Positions 51,004 to 60,246 of a stretch of 64,000 bases of DNA are shown here, one piece after another. Position numbers and translations under genes: made by a program. The DNA lies in assembly GCA_028689585.1 (NCBI GenBank), contig JAQVCW010000001.1:248001-312000 (forward strand), given 5' to 3'. Position 1 is the first letter of the stretch. The number at the start of each line of letters is the position of its first letter. The notes beneath the pieces are model-generated. The model saw nothing but the letters and a program-made list of their open reading frames with translations, did no database searches and was not told where the DNA came from. The stretch comes from Lachnospiraceae bacterium. Its GTDB lineage: Bacteria; Bacillota; Clostridia; Lachnospirales; Lachnospiraceae.

Positions 51004-53211
51004 CTATTTTTGAAGACCGCTATAATATCCGATTTCGTCCAACCAGTTTCGTATCATTTCCTTAGACTGCGGTATGTCATCACGATACACGCCCAACACA
51101 TTGCTTTCCACTTGACTGTCCGGCAGCACAGCAGAAATATCTTTCACACTGGATGCAAGCCCGCCTGTTCCATGAGAGCAAAACAGCACCACCCTCTTAT
51201 CGCTAAGGTCATTTTCCTCTAAGAAAGAGAAAACAGGCATTGGCGCACTATACCACCAATTTGGATAACCTATCAGAATCGTATCGTACTCATCCATATT
51301 GTCGATATGCTCTGTAATTTCTGGTCTTGCCTGTATATTCTGGTCATGCTGTGCCTGATCTAAAACAGTGTTATAATCATTGGAGTGCGGTTCTACTAAA
51401 GTGATTTCAAACAAGTCTGCTCCCGTTTGCTTCTGAATTCCCTCTGCAACTCCTTTTGTATTTCCACCCCAGAAGAAGAACGCAATCAGAACTTTTCCAT
51501 CAGCGCCTGTGTCCTTGTTCTGGTCTGTATTTACAGTTCCAATAATATGCTCGCTGCCACTCACTGCATTCCTTACCAATCTTATACCGATATTAAAACT
51601 ACCTTTATCAGGCTCCAGTGTGGCACGATATGCACTTCGCATATTTTTGGCAAAGTCATTCCATCCACCACCACGATATATTCTTAGGGTTCCAGTTGCT
51701 GGTCCTGTTGGGTCTGTGGATTCTTCGGTATCATAGCTGCCATAGTAATCCCACACCCATTCGCTTACATTTCCATGCATATTGTATAAGCCCCACGCAT
51801 TCGGTGCAAAGCTATCTACTGCAACCGTTGTCTCACGATACTCTCCCGGTTTCGTTGTCAGGTTTCCCTGCTCAAAGTAGTTTTCTTCAATCTCATAAGG
51901 ATAATGGCCATAGTAATTCGCTTCTTCCGCGCTGATAGAAGTTTCTGTGTTAAATGGTGTTTCAGTACCTGCTTTGCAGGCATATTCCCATTCAGCTTCT
52001 GTTGGCAATCTATACCCATCCGCACCAAGATTCCAAGAGGCACTTTCTCCCTCAATTTGATAAACTGGCGTTAATCCTTCCTGTTCGCTTCGCAGATTGC
52101 AATAAGTGACTGCTTCCAACCATGTAACATTCTCTACTGGAAGCTCGTCCCCAGTGAAGGTGCTTGGATTACTACCAGTAACATCTGCATATTCCTTTTG
52201 GGTCAATTCATAAGCACCCATATAAAAATCGCTTACAGAAACCGTATGCTGCTGTTCATCCTGACTTCTCCAGTTTTCCGTCTCTGGACTTCCCATATAA
52301 AAAGTTCCACCTTTAATCAAAACAAAATTTTCTGATGCCATGATTTCTTTCTCCACTGATTCGTCTGTATCCGTTCCTTTTTCCACTGACATTTGTTCTC
52401 CATTTGTCGTGTTCTGCCATGATTGTTCCGACTGCACTGCTGGGGTAAAAAAAGCACTGCAAAGGATAACTGCCAATGCCATCATATAACTTACAATAGC
52501 CTGACTTATATGCATTCTTATTTCCTTAATATCTGTATCTTTCCGATATGCAGAAAATTTTAGGGCTGTCTGTGTAAGATAGTGTCCTACAAAAATCCAT
52601 GTAGACATCATTGCCAAATTCTGCAAAATAACGTATACCGCAGATGTCTCATAATCTAAAATGGTAAATTCGTTTTGCAAAAACATATTATGAAAAATCT
52701 CGTTTTGTCCAAATAAGATTGCTCCATAAAGTGCGAGTGCAATACCCGCAGTTCTTATCATCCATGAAACAGTGGTATTCATCTTCATTTTTCCTATAAC
52801 CACGCTCCAGTGCATACCGAGATGGATACTCATCAAAACAAATGACCAGTAAGAACATGACAAATGCAGTCTTCTTGCTGTTGCCATGCCACCCTCGATT
52901 GGTAAAAAGGCAAATAAATGACGTGACAGTACAACACCGCTATAACCTGTCAGAATAATTGCTGCTAATACCGCCAAGTTGACTATTGTACGCAATACTC
53001 TCTGTGCTGAATACTTCCCTTTGAAAATCGCCTTGTACCATTTCCCGTTTAGACCATTATGCAGTAAAAACAATAGGAGCATTCCTGCTCCTATCCATTC
53101 ATGATACTTATCACCAGTAACCTGTGAAGCCATCAGAAAAAGAAGGAGAAATGTCATCAGAACATCTATGATCATCTTTATTCTTTTTTGAATCATAAGC
53201 CATTTACCCAT
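51004..53211 (-). CDS. DUF4405 membrane domain - FGE/SUMF1-like domain - flavodoxin fusion
   Basis: The 735-residue protein joins three domains. Residues 1-260 form about six membrane helices with His-rich motifs (YHEWIGAGMLLLFLLHNGLN; LHLSCSYWSFVLMSIHLGMHW), as in DUF4405/cytochrome b561-like proteins that may bind heme. Residues 295-548 are a formylglycine-generating-enzyme-type domain (KGGTFYMGSPE, YRLPTEAEWEYACKAG, MHGNVSEWVWDYYG). Residues 572-733 are a flavodoxin (VLIAFFFWGGNT, IGYPNWWYSAP, FCSHGTGGL). The FGE C-terminal motif reads RGGGWNDFAKN without the two catalytic Cys, so formylglycine formation is doubtful. Electron flow between flavodoxin and heme is plausible. The start overlaps a flavodoxin remnant. 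Confidence 0.88.
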   Translation of the reverse strand: MGKWLMIQKRIKMIIDVLMTFLLLFLMASQVTGDKYHEWIGAGMLLLFLLHNGLNGKWYKAIFKGKYSAQRVLRTIVNLAVLAAIILTGYSGVVLSRHLFAFLPIEGGMATARRLHLSCSYWSFVLMSIHLGMHWSVVIGKMKMNTTVSWMIRTAGIALALYGAILFGQNEIFHNMFLQNEFTILDYETSAVYVILQNLAMMSTWIFVGHYLTQTALKFSAYRKDTDIKEIRMHISQAIVSYMMALAVILCSAFFTPAVQSEQSWQNTTNGEQMSVEKGTDTDESVEKEIMASENFVLIKGGTFYMGSPETENWRSQDEQQHTVSVSDFYMGAYELTQKEYADVTGSNPSTFTGDELPVENVTWLEAVTYCNLRSEQEGLTPVYQIEGESASWNLGADGYRLPTEAEWEYACKAGTETPFNTETSISAEEANYYGHYPYEIEENYFEQGNLTTKPGEYRETTVAVDSFAPNAWGLYNMHGNVSEWVWDYYGSYDTEESTDPTGPATGTLRIYRGGGWNDFAKNMRSAYRATLEPDKGSFNIGIRLVRNAVSGSEHIIGTVNTDQNKDTGADGKVLIAFFFWGGNTKGVAEGIQKQTGADLFEITLVEPHSNDYNTVLDQAQHDQNIQARPEITEHIDNMDEYDTILIGYPNWWYSAPMPVFSFLEENDLSDKRVVLFCSHGTGGLASSVKDISAVLPDSQVESNVLGVYRDDIPQSKEMIRNWLDEIGYYSGLQK

Positions 53212-53420
53212 TCCATCACACTATCCTGTGATTCGTTTCCAGAAAATCTTTTTCCATCCATCCAGTTTCCACTTCTGGCAAGGCTTTCAAGTCCACTTGC
53301 TGAAGAACCAACCCCACTGCTGGCAGAAGTACAGAACGGAATCACTGTCTTGTCTGTAAAATCATAGCTTTGAACAAAAGTATCTAAAATTCTCGGAGCT
53401 TCTCCCCACCAGATTGGAAA
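53193..53420 (-). pseudogene. C-terminal half of a flavodoxin gene, cut at the island edge
   Basis: The frame reads PIWWGEAPRILDTF, VIPFCTSASSGVGSSA and GNWMDGKRFSGNESQDSV, the second half of Flavodoxin_4-type proteins. It ends with a stop overlapping the start of the triple-fusion gene. It has no start codon. At about 53420 the homology stops and AT-rich island DNA begins. The matching first half lies at 63563-64000, on the other side of the island and in the same orientation. Confidence 0.85.
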
Positions 53421-53440
53421 TTAAAATTTGATTCATTTTA
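53419..53440. other. Left boundary motif of the island (candidate att site)
   Basis: AATTAAAA-7 nt-CATTTTA lies exactly where flavodoxin homology ends. A matching AATTAAAA-8 nt-CATTTTA, in the same orientation, lies at the right boundary. A GG dinucleotide is shared by both outer flanks. The pair could be recombinase recognition ends or degenerate attL/attR. DNA from 53441 to 53610 is AT-rich with no gene. Confidence 0.5.
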
Positions 53441-53610
53441 CAAATCCCTTATATTTAAAGGGTTATAACACAATACACACTCCAAGTACTTTTAATTATC
53501 TCTTTGGATACCTTCTCAAATACAAAAAGCTCAATTTCCAATTCCGGTAATCAAGCTTTTTTCACTTTAAATCGCGTCACCATTAGTGACACAATTCATG
53601 CACTCCAATC

Positions 53611-55410
53611 TTACAATACTTCAATATATGCAAGCCTCGCTTTATCCAAGGCTTTCGCCAGTTTTTGGTTCTCCTTCTTCAATTCTTCGTTTTCTTCTTT
53701 CAACATTTTCAGTTCTCTCTTATACAGTTCATTTTGCTTTTCAAGACTGTATTCCTCTATTTCCTTACGGATTTTCAACTGCTGCTCGCCTTCTTTTTTC
53801 TGTCTCGCAGCCTCCAGGGCAGTTCTCACCTGCTCATTTTTATAAAAGAATCCTTTTGACAAGTCAGTCTTTCTGGATAATTCTGATACAGAAACATTTT
53901 TCCCCTCATCCGAAGCGCTTTTTATTTCCTGAAGCGCCATTTCTGTTTTTCGCTGACTTTCCTGACGATTGACTTCATTCATTTTGTCATATTTAGCCAT
54001 CAGCACTGCACCTCCCAAACTATGCCCCTCCTGAGCAAAATACTTTTCCGCTGCACAAGCAATTCGTTCATCCTGCCAGCCAACATACTCTTTCACACGC
54101 TCATCCGTGGCGTAACCCATATAATCCCAAATTACCTGTATGGATGCACCGGATTGGTAAAGATGCTTGCAAAATTCCTTTTGATATCCATTGCTTTTAA
54201 ATACATATTCCTCATTTAATATGCCAAGCATGGAACACTGCTTCATAAAGTCCGCACAAAATCCTGCCGTTGTATACCTCATGCCTTTTCTATTTAAAAA
54301 AAGATACTGTTCCATCTCCTTTTTATTCCGCTTCATATATCTTATCACAATCCAATGTATGATATCCGGAATTGGAATCTTTCTTTCCGTCTCCGGTATT
54401 CTCAACCAACTCGTCTTATTTTGCCATAAAAAATCCTTTCCTTTTAATAAAAGCATCTTCCCTTTTGCTATTCCCGTATGAATTAGTACCTCACTCATAA
54501 CCCGCAAATCTTCCGGAAAAAGATATAGATTCTCTTCCAGCTGTTCCAGTTTCTCGTCCAGTCCTCTTATCTCGTTTCTGACAGGATATGCTTTCTTCAG
54601 GAAATGTGCCGCCGGTATTTCAAAATGACAGATTAACTCTTTTACCTGCAGATAAGAAATAAATCTTATCGTCCCCTGTATCTTATTATTACAGCTCTGA
54701 GGCTTTAATCTCTGCATTCTCAGGTGTTCCAAGTATCTTTTTACCGTCTGAAAACTTGTATTTGAAACAGCTATACCTTTTTCTTCCAGATAACGCATAA
54801 ACTCGCGTACATACGTATGCTGAATCATGATTGTGCCTACACTTTGACCAGTTATACAAAACAAGTATTTTGTATACTCCCGAAACGCCGCTCTGTTTTC
54901 TGGAATTACAATATCCAAAAAACTAAAGCACTGTATGACACTGCCTTTTGCCCGTCTTTCCAGGCTTATATTCAGTCCATCTACATACCAGACATTTGCA
55001 TGCCATGCTGGTTCCTTTTCTCCCAAAAACAACTCTCTCCTGCAAAAATCAATAAACTTGCCAGGACTCCCGCAGCATTTCCCTGGTTTCGATCTTAATT
55101 GTGCAGAATATTCCTGTTCCTGAACCGTTTCCATTAGCAGAATATCCGAAAGCTTTGCTTCTTCTGCATATTGAAATAGAACCTTTAGCGGAAACAAATA
55201 TTGATTCCGACATTCTTCACTATTTTTTATATTTTTAACAATATGGCTCAATATCCATTCTATTTGCCCTTTTACAGTTTCACATACATCTGTTGAAAAA
55301 TCCCAAAATAAGATGTCCTTATCTTTCTCCAAATCAAAAGAGTTGGCAATACGGCCTGTAAAATATTCTGGCAGATATATTCGTTCATTTCTTGTTTTTT
55401 TCATTTTCAT
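53611..55410 (-). CDS. Degenerate tyrosine-recombinase-like protein fused to a TnpC-like domain
   Basis: The 599-residue protein has a core-binding-like region (about 170-270: YLEEKGIAVSNTSFQTVKRYLEHL) and a tyrosine-recombinase-like catalytic half, but the usual catalytic Arg (TGxR) reads HTGIAKGKM, the HxxR box reads NGYQKEFCKH, and the LGH box reads MGY; only the terminal YVGW Tyr remains. The C-terminus (about 465-599) matches DUF6262/TnpC of Tn554-type elements (NVSVSELSRKTDLSKGFFYKN) plus a long coiled coil. It may be a DNA-binding partner or a dead recombinase. No strong ribosome site precedes the ATG. Confidence 0.75.
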   Translation of the reverse strand: MKMKKTRNERIYLPEYFTGRIANSFDLEKDKDILFWDFSTDVCETVKGQIEWILSHIVKNIKNSEECRNQYLFPLKVLFQYAEEAKLSDILLMETVQEQEYSAQLRSKPGKCCGSPGKFIDFCRRELFLGEKEPAWHANVWYVDGLNISLERRAKGSVIQCFSFLDIVIPENRAAFREYTKYLFCITGQSVGTIMIQHTYVREFMRYLEEKGIAVSNTSFQTVKRYLEHLRMQRLKPQSCNNKIQGTIRFISYLQVKELICHFEIPAAHFLKKAYPVRNEIRGLDEKLEQLEENLYLFPEDLRVMSEVLIHTGIAKGKMLLLKGKDFLWQNKTSWLRIPETERKIPIPDIIHWIVIRYMKRNKKEMEQYLFLNRKGMRYTTAGFCADFMKQCSMLGILNEEYVFKSNGYQKEFCKHLYQSGASIQVIWDYMGYATDERVKEYVGWQDERIACAAEKYFAQEGHSLGGAVLMAKYDKMNEVNRQESQRKTEMALQEIKSASDEGKNVSVSELSRKTDLSKGFFYKNEQVRTALEAARQKKEGEQQLKIRKEIEEYSLEKQNELYKRELKMLKEENEELKKENQKLAKALDKARLAYIEVL

Positions 55411-55439
55411 CTTGCGTTTTTAATTCTTTTATTCGTTCT

Positions 55440-55480
55440 AAAGTGCCGTTTAAAGTGCCATCTTGTCCTTTTGGCACTTT
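55440..55480. promoter_or_regulatory. Inverted and direct GGCACTTTA repeats before the recombinase gene
   Basis: TAAAGTGCC and GGCACTTTA form an inverted pair around 13 nt, with a further GGCACTTTA copy alongside, 35-70 nt upstream of the recombinase-like gene. This could be a binding site for the recombinase or a small regulator. A 30-codon frame (from GTG 55477) overlaps the gene start and may be a coupled leader. Confidence 0.5.
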
Positions 55481-55532
55481 ATCCTTTACACCATCCTATA
55501 CACAACTGTACAGGATAATGTCTATCTATTTG

Positions 55533-56894
55533 TCAAGAATAATACTTTTGTTTTTTACTGGACGGCTTATCCGGCATAGTCATTTTCAGCTTTTCCGTCA
55601 TCAACATTTCTTCTAAATAGTGCCTTCTAAAATAATTTCTATTAGAAAAACCAAATTCATCTACAATTTCCTGGGCGGACTTTGATGTTTTGCAAAAATC
55701 CAGAATCATCCTGTACATATCCTGTACATCATCCTCTACATTTTGTACAGGATGGGCATCTCTTTGAAGAATTCGCATATATCTGTCACAGGCTTTACAT
55801 AAAACCATGATCCCTTCTTCATTGATATCATATTCAGGTAAGGGAGCATCATATTGTGCACAGGCTTCTTTTATTTTAATAAACCCTCTCCCCCATGCCT
55901 CAATCACCCCACTCAGGAAAAAAACATGTGCCAGCTTAGGGTTAAACGGTTTTGAGGAATGCTTTTCAAATAATTTCTCAGTGGAATTTAAATTAGCTGG
56001 CATTTCCCCATCGTTCCAAATATATATTTTATCTTCATACACGCTGATTTGAATAGGATTACAGCTGCTATAATCTTTATGAACAATTGCATTTAAGAGA
56101 ATCTCTCTGAACGCATCCTTATGAACCATATATTGTTCCACTCTCTGCATCCCATCATACATAACTAAAGCTTTCATGTACTTCGTGTAGACTAAATCAA
56201 CCGTTCTGTCAACCTGTTCAATCAAAGGTCCATGTATCTCGTCCTGGTACTGTAAATCGGAATCCGAACCGCCAAAGTACCCAATCTTAATATAGGAACC
56301 CGTTACCCATTTCTCAGGATTCTTGTAGAATGCCAGCATAGCAGCTCTTACCAGACAGTCATCCTCATCTATTAAATATAAATTCTCCATCAAAATATCA
56401 TCCGGCACACTGATCTCCTCTTCAGTCAGCCGCCCTCTGGCAACAGCCTTATCTTTAAACATCTGTATGGCATCTGGCTTTAAATCCTGCACGGTGATTC
56501 TTGGCAGTGCAATCCCATCCCATGTTTTTCCCTGCACCTTTAATATTTTTCTGTCCAGCTCCTTTCCGGTAATTGTACGCATAGTACTTCCAGAACGATA
56601 GTAATACTTTCCGTGATAGCTAATTAAAGATGGATATTTCTCCACGACTATCTCAATGTATTCCAACGAGCCTTCGAACAGTAAATTAACATCTGCTACA
56701 ATTCCCATTGTATCTGTAATCTTACTTGGAATTACTTCCAACAATTTCTTTGATTTTTGTATGCCAACAACTTTCCCTGCGTCATTTTTTCCTATATACA
56801 ATATGCCACCATGGGCATTCGCATATCCACAAATCCATTCCAAATATTCGTCATGCCATGATTCTTTCCATTCAATTGTTTGATGTTCAGGCAT
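55533..56894 (-). CDS. AlbA_2 (Schlafen-like) - GHKL ATPase protein
   Basis: The 453-residue protein begins with an AlbA_2/Schlafen domain (TIEWKESWHDEYLEWICGYANAHGG, then LYIGKNDAGKVVGI), followed by the GHKL-type domain found in RecG-like ATP-binding proteins (FREILLNAIVHKDYSSCNPIQ; HSSKPFNPKLAHVFFLSGVIEAWGRG). The C-terminal region ends in a winged-helix-like segment (SAQEIVDEFGFSNRNYFRRHYL). AlbA_2 domains bind or cut RNA/DNA and recur in defence loci. It is the last of four same-strand genes, 60 nt after the AAA gene. GGGAGG precedes the ATG. Repeated ATCCTGTACA motifs lie inside its 3' end. Confidence 0.88.
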   Translation of the reverse strand: MPEHQTIEWKESWHDEYLEWICGYANAHGGILYIGKNDAGKVVGIQKSKKLLEVIPSKITDTMGIVADVNLLFEGSLEYIEIVVEKYPSLISYHGKYYYRSGSTMRTITGKELDRKILKVQGKTWDGIALPRITVQDLKPDAIQMFKDKAVARGRLTEEEISVPDDILMENLYLIDEDDCLVRAAMLAFYKNPEKWVTGSYIKIGYFGGSDSDLQYQDEIHGPLIEQVDRTVDLVYTKYMKALVMYDGMQRVEQYMVHKDAFREILLNAIVHKDYSSCNPIQISVYEDKIYIWNDGEMPANLNSTEKLFEKHSSKPFNPKLAHVFFLSGVIEAWGRGFIKIKEACAQYDAPLPEYDINEEGIMVLCKACDRYMRILQRDAHPVQNVEDDVQDMYRMILDFCKTSKSAQEIVDEFGFSNRNYFRRHYLEEMLMTEKLKMTMPDKPSSKKQKYYS

Positions 56895-56954
56895 CTATGT
56901 CCTCCCTATACTTTCAAGTCATTGTTTCTATATTGTTAATTCATATTTATTCTG

Positions 56955-59219
56955 TTAATTTCCATAGATACTTCTAATTTCTGCTAATTTATTTGTTATA
57001 TCTTGAATTTCTTTTTGTAAGGCTGTATGTTCAATATCTATTGCCGGCTGAAATATATTCATATTGCCTTCAAAATGATTAAACTCATTCAAAAGAGTTT
57101 TTCGAGAAGCAAAGAAAACCCTGTATGCTCTCTTTTGAACAAAATCTGCATCTGTATTTCTACAGTTAAATGCTTTCTGGATTACTTGTGTCAAGGTTGG
57201 TGGATGCTGCATATTTATTTGCAGGTTAAAAATCTCAACCAGTTCTTTTTCTACTTTCATTCTTAAATGATAATACGTCAATGTCTGCAATAGTGTCTCA
57301 GACAATAACGGGTAGCGACTCTTATCAATAATATTAATATTGCCGCAATCCAACGCTAATACATCTGGTACAGAAATATTCTCTGACACACACACCTCAT
57401 ACCCAAATAATATCTTATATATGGCGGCAACATCTACTGTCGCCGTCTCATATCCATGCATCACTTGTGATAACCTCACATAGTTTTCATCATCATCCTT
57501 ACAAATATGAGCATACCCTCTCATAAACGGGATCATGGAAATCAAAAACAAGCGTCGGTCAAGGATAAGCGAATCCAGCACACCATCCTTATTCTGAAAA
57601 AGCTTAATAAGATCATGTAAATTAATCAGTATTTTTTGTTCTTCATCTTTTACCCGTATAAAACCATTTGTTCCACCATATGCATTATTCAGAATATAAA
57701 GATTAAAGCAATTGTTTAACTGTACTTCTAGCAGCCGAATTAAATCCGTATTATGTGTAAGGATAATCTGTTTTTTCTTCTCTAAAAATTTCACAATACA
57801 AAAGGCAATTTTATTCTTGTAAACTGAATCAAAGCTAGAAATAGGATCGTCTAATACAATAAACTCTTTAGTAGAATTTTTCGCAAGTAAAAGTTCAAAT
57901 GCAAGAGAAATAAAATTCTGCTCGCCTGCACTTAAATGCATTTCTTTTGTAGGCGTACCAAGTAAAGGCTTGTCATCTAACATAAGTTTAAAGTTATTAT
58001 CATTTTCCTGATCACGTATCAATCTTATATTGCGATCAATATTGTCATTGATAACTTCTTCGATGTACAAAAGTTCTTCATCATCAATATACGGCTGTCC
58101 TTCTAATAATAAAGAGTACTCGTCAAAATCAGAGTACATGGTTGTATCTATAAACACATTTAGCATTACAATCATCATCTCATCAACTATGTTGTTGACA
58201 TACATCTGCACTTCATCCTGAAGTACAGACGTATCCTCTGAAATACCGGTAGAAATAAAATTCATCACCGTATGTTTTATATTAAATGGATCATTAGCAA
58301 TTAACGATTTATCCATTACAACCTTATCTAACAGTGTTTTTGTCTTAGAATCCAAATTCTCATAAATTCGCTTTCTTCCCTCTGTTTTCCGGTTCAAAAG
58401 ATTCTCACCATCAAAATCATGGTTATCACAAACAACACAGGTCTGAAGATGTTTATATTTTTTTAATATTCCGATAGCATCATCACTTTGTTCAATCAAC
58501 ATAACTTCTGTGTTCATAGCAATTTGATTTAAATCAATTGATAATAATTGTTGAATCACTTTACTATTATCAATAACAAATTTTTTCTTATCTTCTTCCA
58601 AAAATGACAAATCGGGTTGATTATCAGGGTTACGAATAAATGCCATGAATGCAGCTCTGTTAATTTCTGCACCTCTAGACTTCTGATTTACAATATCACG
58701 AAGATAGGCATATGCCTCTGCATTTCTCTCCTGCAGAACACTTAAGAAATAATCATTTACTTTAGAAACCTTATACTCATTTTTCAAAGCTTGCGGAAGA
58801 TTTTGTTTAAACGCTTGTTCAAATGCCTGATTTACTTTTTTTCTCAGTCTATATTCTCGTTGAATATCCTGCCCAATAAGATAGTCCGAGGTTTCCCCTG
58901 GGATTACATTTCTATTCATTTGATCTGCTATTATCTTAAAAGCTTTGTTCGCAGGAGTAATCGTACTTTGTGCATCGACTATTGTCTCAAAAGTAATCTC
59001 TTCCGTTTCTTCCTCTGTTTCAAGCACTCTTGCCAAACTACTTTTACCGGTTCCGTTAGGTGCATAAATCACAGCAATACCACCTGTATTTCTTGGTTGC
59101 TGCTTCAATTCAATAGTAGCGTTTCCTGTAGTAATCAAATTCTCGAAATCCTGCTCAAATATACTCCCATTCTTAATTTTTTTGAATGTTAATTCCATTT
59201 TCTCACTATACCTTTCCAT
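56955..59219 (-). CDS. SMC/RloC-like AAA ATPase with central CxxC
   Basis: The 754-residue protein has a split ABC-type ATPase: Walker A APNGTGKSS (53-61), signature LSAGEQNFISLAFELLLA (about 428), Walker B FIVLDDPISSFDS (about 460) and ILTHNTD. Between the halves is a helical region with CVVCDNHD (about residue 260), like the zinc-hook position of RloC/Rad50. The C-terminal 250 residues are helical with no family I can name; an anticodon-nuclease-like end as in RloC/PrrC is possible but I do not see its motif clearly. It follows the TIR gene by 18 nt. The start may instead be the ATG at 59198. Confidence 0.82.
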   Translation of the reverse strand: MERYSEKMELTFKKIKNGSIFEQDFENLITTGNATIELKQQPRNTGGIAVIYAPNGTGKSSLARVLETEEETEEITFETIVDAQSTITPANKAFKIIADQMNRNVIPGETSDYLIGQDIQREYRLRKKVNQAFEQAFKQNLPQALKNEYKVSKVNDYFLSVLQERNAEAYAYLRDIVNQKSRGAEINRAAFMAFIRNPDNQPDLSFLEEDKKKFVIDNSKVIQQLLSIDLNQIAMNTEVMLIEQSDDAIGILKKYKHLQTCVVCDNHDFDGENLLNRKTEGRKRIYENLDSKTKTLLDKVVMDKSLIANDPFNIKHTVMNFISTGISEDTSVLQDEVQMYVNNIVDEMMIVMLNVFIDTTMYSDFDEYSLLLEGQPYIDDEELLYIEEVINDNIDRNIRLIRDQENDNNFKLMLDDKPLLGTPTKEMHLSAGEQNFISLAFELLLAKNSTKEFIVLDDPISSFDSVYKNKIAFCIVKFLEKKKQIILTHNTDLIRLLEVQLNNCFNLYILNNAYGGTNGFIRVKDEEQKILINLHDLIKLFQNKDGVLDSLILDRRLFLISMIPFMRGYAHICKDDDENYVRLSQVMHGYETATVDVAAIYKILFGYEVCVSENISVPDVLALDCGNINIIDKSRYPLLSETLLQTLTYYHLRMKVEKELVEIFNLQINMQHPPTLTQVIQKAFNCRNTDADFVQKRAYRVFFASRKTLLNEFNHFEGNMNIFQPAIDIEHTALQKEIQDITNKLAEIRSIYGN

Positions 59220-59237
59220 ACTATTTTTATCAAGAAT

Positions 59238-60242
59238 TTATCTCTGTACATCCATCCATTCAATAATCTCTTCAAATCCATTCGCATACAAACTCTGAAA
59301 ATTCTTCCCATTTGCATCCGACAAAAAATCCAAGAACTCTCCCAAATCCTTCCTATAAATCTGTCCTATAATCTGGAGGTCCTTTGTAGCCTTTCCGATT
59401 GCCTCAAGATCGTCAATCTCACGCATCGATTTTTCCAGCTTTTCGTACTTTTCTTTCCAGAATCCTATGTATTCCAATTTTGCCTCTGGTCCGCCATAAA
59501 CATTAGGGCCAATCTTTATAGGGGCATCGTCTCTATAATACATCCGTTCTTTTTCGCTTAATACAATAAACAGGAGTCGGTCTTTATAATGTCGGTCTTT
59601 TATAATTTCACCAACCTCATACATACACGCCTGTTTTTTTAAATAAGTATCACTTATCACTGTTAATACAAAATCATGATCCTGTATCGTATCCATAAAT
59701 TCCTTAAAACTTGCCTTGTATTTAAGCTCTGTATATCTGGAAATCTTTATCTTATTCCGGAGTTTATCACGAATTACTTTTTCTATAATGTCAACAATTG
59801 GTGCATCGCATTCCGTATAAGAAATAAACAATGTAGCGGGACCTTTCTTTTCCTTTCGCTCCATTATTTTTGCATCATTATTCATAAAAATATATTGTAT
59901 TCCATCTGCAAGAACCAAACCAGCGGACCGTTCCACTCTGATCACGAAAATATTTCTATCAAAAAAAAGAAGCTTGCCATACTGGCACTTGACTTCATGG
60001 GACAGTTTCTCATATGCAGCTTTCATAATATTGCCTATATTAGATGTAAGATGAAACCCTGTTAATATATAATTCCCATTAACTTTCTCTGCCCCAATCA
60101 AGATGTATCCACCTTCCTTGTTGGCTAAAGCACAGATATACTTTGCCAATTCCCCCGGGCGAGCTTCTAACGCTCTGCAGATAATATTGTGAAAATAATT
60201 ATTGCTCAAAATATCTTGCAGTTCTTCCCTGTTTAACTCCAT
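59238..60242 (-). CDS. AlbA_2 (Schlafen) - TIR domain fusion
   Basis: The 334-residue protein has an AlbA_2 domain in its first 125 residues (ELAKYICALANKEGGYILIG) and a TIR-like domain from about 136: ATLFISYTECDAPIVD, then FVLTVISDTYLKKQACMYEV, where Glu209 fits the TIR NADase glutamate. TIR proteins in bacterial defence cleave NAD+ or make nucleotide signals when a sensor is triggered. The fusion to Schlafen suggests nucleic-acid sensing. The gene starts 4 nt after the GHKL ATPase gene stops. The C-terminal 60 residues are helical and unassigned. Confidence 0.85.
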   Translation of the reverse strand: MELNREELQDILSNNYFHNIICRALEARPGELAKYICALANKEGGYILIGAEKVNGNYILTGFHLTSNIGNIMKAAYEKLSHEVKCQYGKLLFFDRNIFVIRVERSAGLVLADGIQYIFMNNDAKIMERKEKKGPATLFISYTECDAPIVDIIEKVIRDKLRNKIKISRYTELKYKASFKEFMDTIQDHDFVLTVISDTYLKKQACMYEVGEIIKDRHYKDRLLFIVLSEKERMYYRDDAPIKIGPNVYGGPEAKLEYIGFWKEKYEKLEKSMREIDDLEAIGKATKDLQIIGQIYRKDLGEFLDFLSDANGKNFQSLYANGFEEIIEWMDVQR

Positions 60243-60246
60243 TCCT

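Noticed and set aside
53611-55410. Active phage integrase marking a prophage
   Set aside because: Catalytic residues are substituted and no phage structural or replication genes are present.
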